DNA from: Prevotella sp. UBA3288
GTDB taxonomy: Bacteria; Bacteroidota; Bacteroidia; Bacteroidales; Bacteroidaceae
Reading direction: 5' to 3'
Assembly (NCBI GenBank): GCA_002361655.1
Contig: DETM01000007.1
Location: 34,421-55,688 of the forward strand
DNA length: 21,268 nucleotides
How positions within the stretch are numbered: the stretch's first letter is position 1; every line of letters starts with the position of its first letter. Of the stretch, positions 20,886-21,268 are shown in pieces. Under the pieces are notes generated by a model. The model did not search any database. It was not told the DNA's origin and saw nothing but the letters and a program-made list of their open reading frames with translations. Made by a program: the position numbers and the translations under genes.

Positions 20886-21268
20886 TTATTTCACGTTGCC
20901 CACCTTGATGAGGTACTCACCTATCTGGACGGCATTCAGGGCAGCACCCTTGCGAATCTGGTCGCCCGAGAGCCAGAAGGTCAGACCACAGTCGTCGGTC
21001 AGGTCCTTGCGAACACGCCCCACGAAGACATCGTCCTTGCCGGCAGTATCCAGAGGCATGGGATAGGTCAGCGTGGCGGGATCGTCGACCAGCGTGCAGC
21101 CGGGAGCAGCGGCAATGGCCCGCTGGGCATCCTCGACGCTGATGGGCTTCTCGGTCTCTATCCACACACTCTCCGAGTGGCTGCGCAGCGACGACACCCG
21201 GACACACATGGCCGAACACTTGGCATCGGTATGCATGATCTTACGCGTCTCGTTGTACATCTTCATCT
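20886..21268 (-). CDS. asd: aspartate-semialdehyde dehydrogenase, C-terminal part (5' partial)
   Basis: About the last 127 codons of Asd are present; the frame stays open to the window edge, and the Met at 21264-21266 is internal. Recognisable blocks are KIMHTDAKCSAMCVRV followed by LRSHSESVW, YPMPLDTAGKDDVFVGRVR with a following DL, and the C-terminal SGDQIRKGAALNAVQI. These are substrate- and dimer-contact regions of the enzyme. Asd reduces aspartyl phosphate to aspartate semialdehyde, the branch point to diaminopimelate/lysine, threonine and methionine. The catalytic cysteine and NADP-binding domain lie outside the window. Confidence 0.93.
   Translation of the reverse strand, partial: MKMYNETRKIMHTDAKCSAMCVRVSSLRSHSESVWIETEKPISVEDAQRAIAAAPGCTLVDDPATLTYPMPLDTAGKDDVFVGRVRKDLTDDCGLTFWLSGDQIRKGAALNAVQIGEYLIKVGNVK

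Noticed and set aside
20794..20886. Longer N-terminus (31 extra residues) for the HMA protein from an ATG at 20884-20886
   Set aside because: The extension would span the promoter and bury the signal peptide, and its start falls on the asd stop. The internal Met at 20791-20793 fits better.
1..21268. Functional linkage of the ddh-like gene at one end and asd at the other (both diaminopimelate/lysine pathway)
   Set aside because: They are 20 kb apart on opposite strands with unrelated genes between, so proximity is no evidence of shared regulation.

Overview
The window looks like chromosomal DNA of a Bacteroidales bacterium close to Prevotella/Segatella. Evidence read from the sequence: five promoters of the Bacteroidetes type (TTTG, about 20 bp, TAnnTTTG); a TonB-dependent receptor with an N-terminal carboxypeptidase-regulatory-like domain; a glycine decarboxylase split into two subunits; a secreted multidomain protein with a type 9 secretion-like C-terminal tail; and near absence of Shine-Dalgarno sequences.

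Layout: (1) 1-123, 3' end of a meso-diaminopimelate dehydrogenase-like gene. (2) 258-1673, secreted GH28 polygalacturonase, converging with 1 bp spacing on (3) a minus-strand operon, 8142 down to 1675, lplA-like - gcvT - gcvH - gcvPA - gcvPB - lpd. This is a complete glycine cleavage system with its own lipoate ligase and dihydrolipoamide dehydrogenase, behind one recognisable promoter at 8176-8207. (4) 8355-11168 (minus), a secreted PqqL/FusC-like M16 zinc protease, divergent from (5) 11298-17253 (plus), a translationally coupled trio: TonB-dependent receptor, DUF4876-like lipoprotein, DUF6850-like outer-membrane barrel. The two divergent units share a nested, symmetrical promoter palindrome. 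(6) 17254-18155, about 900 bp without a credible gene, holding a strongly structured AT-rich element of about 470 bp. (7) 18156-20793 (minus), a secreted four-OB-fold-like protein and a periplasmic protein with HMA metal-binding domains. (8) 20886-21268 (minus), the 3' part of aspartate-semialdehyde dehydrogenase.

The most unusual aspect is the number of different short palindromic or simple repeats, several lying inside reading frames and always keeping the frame. A hairpin-encoded VADGFSVG peptide occurs four times in the outer-membrane barrel. GGGAGGGG-type palindromes sit in lpd, gcvPA, gcvT and one intergenic gap of the glycine cleavage operon. Two unrelated intergenic regions each carry AAAC-N5-GTTT palindromes repeated exactly every 22 bp. 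The 470-bp element has two inverted arms, each with five TGACG/CGTCA boxes (one degenerate), around such an array.

Functionally, the receptor/lipoprotein/barrel trio beside a PqqL-like M16 protease suggests, by analogy with the Fus ferredoxin-import system, uptake and periplasmic proteolysis of a protein or peptide ligand. This is a hypothesis, not a demonstrated function.
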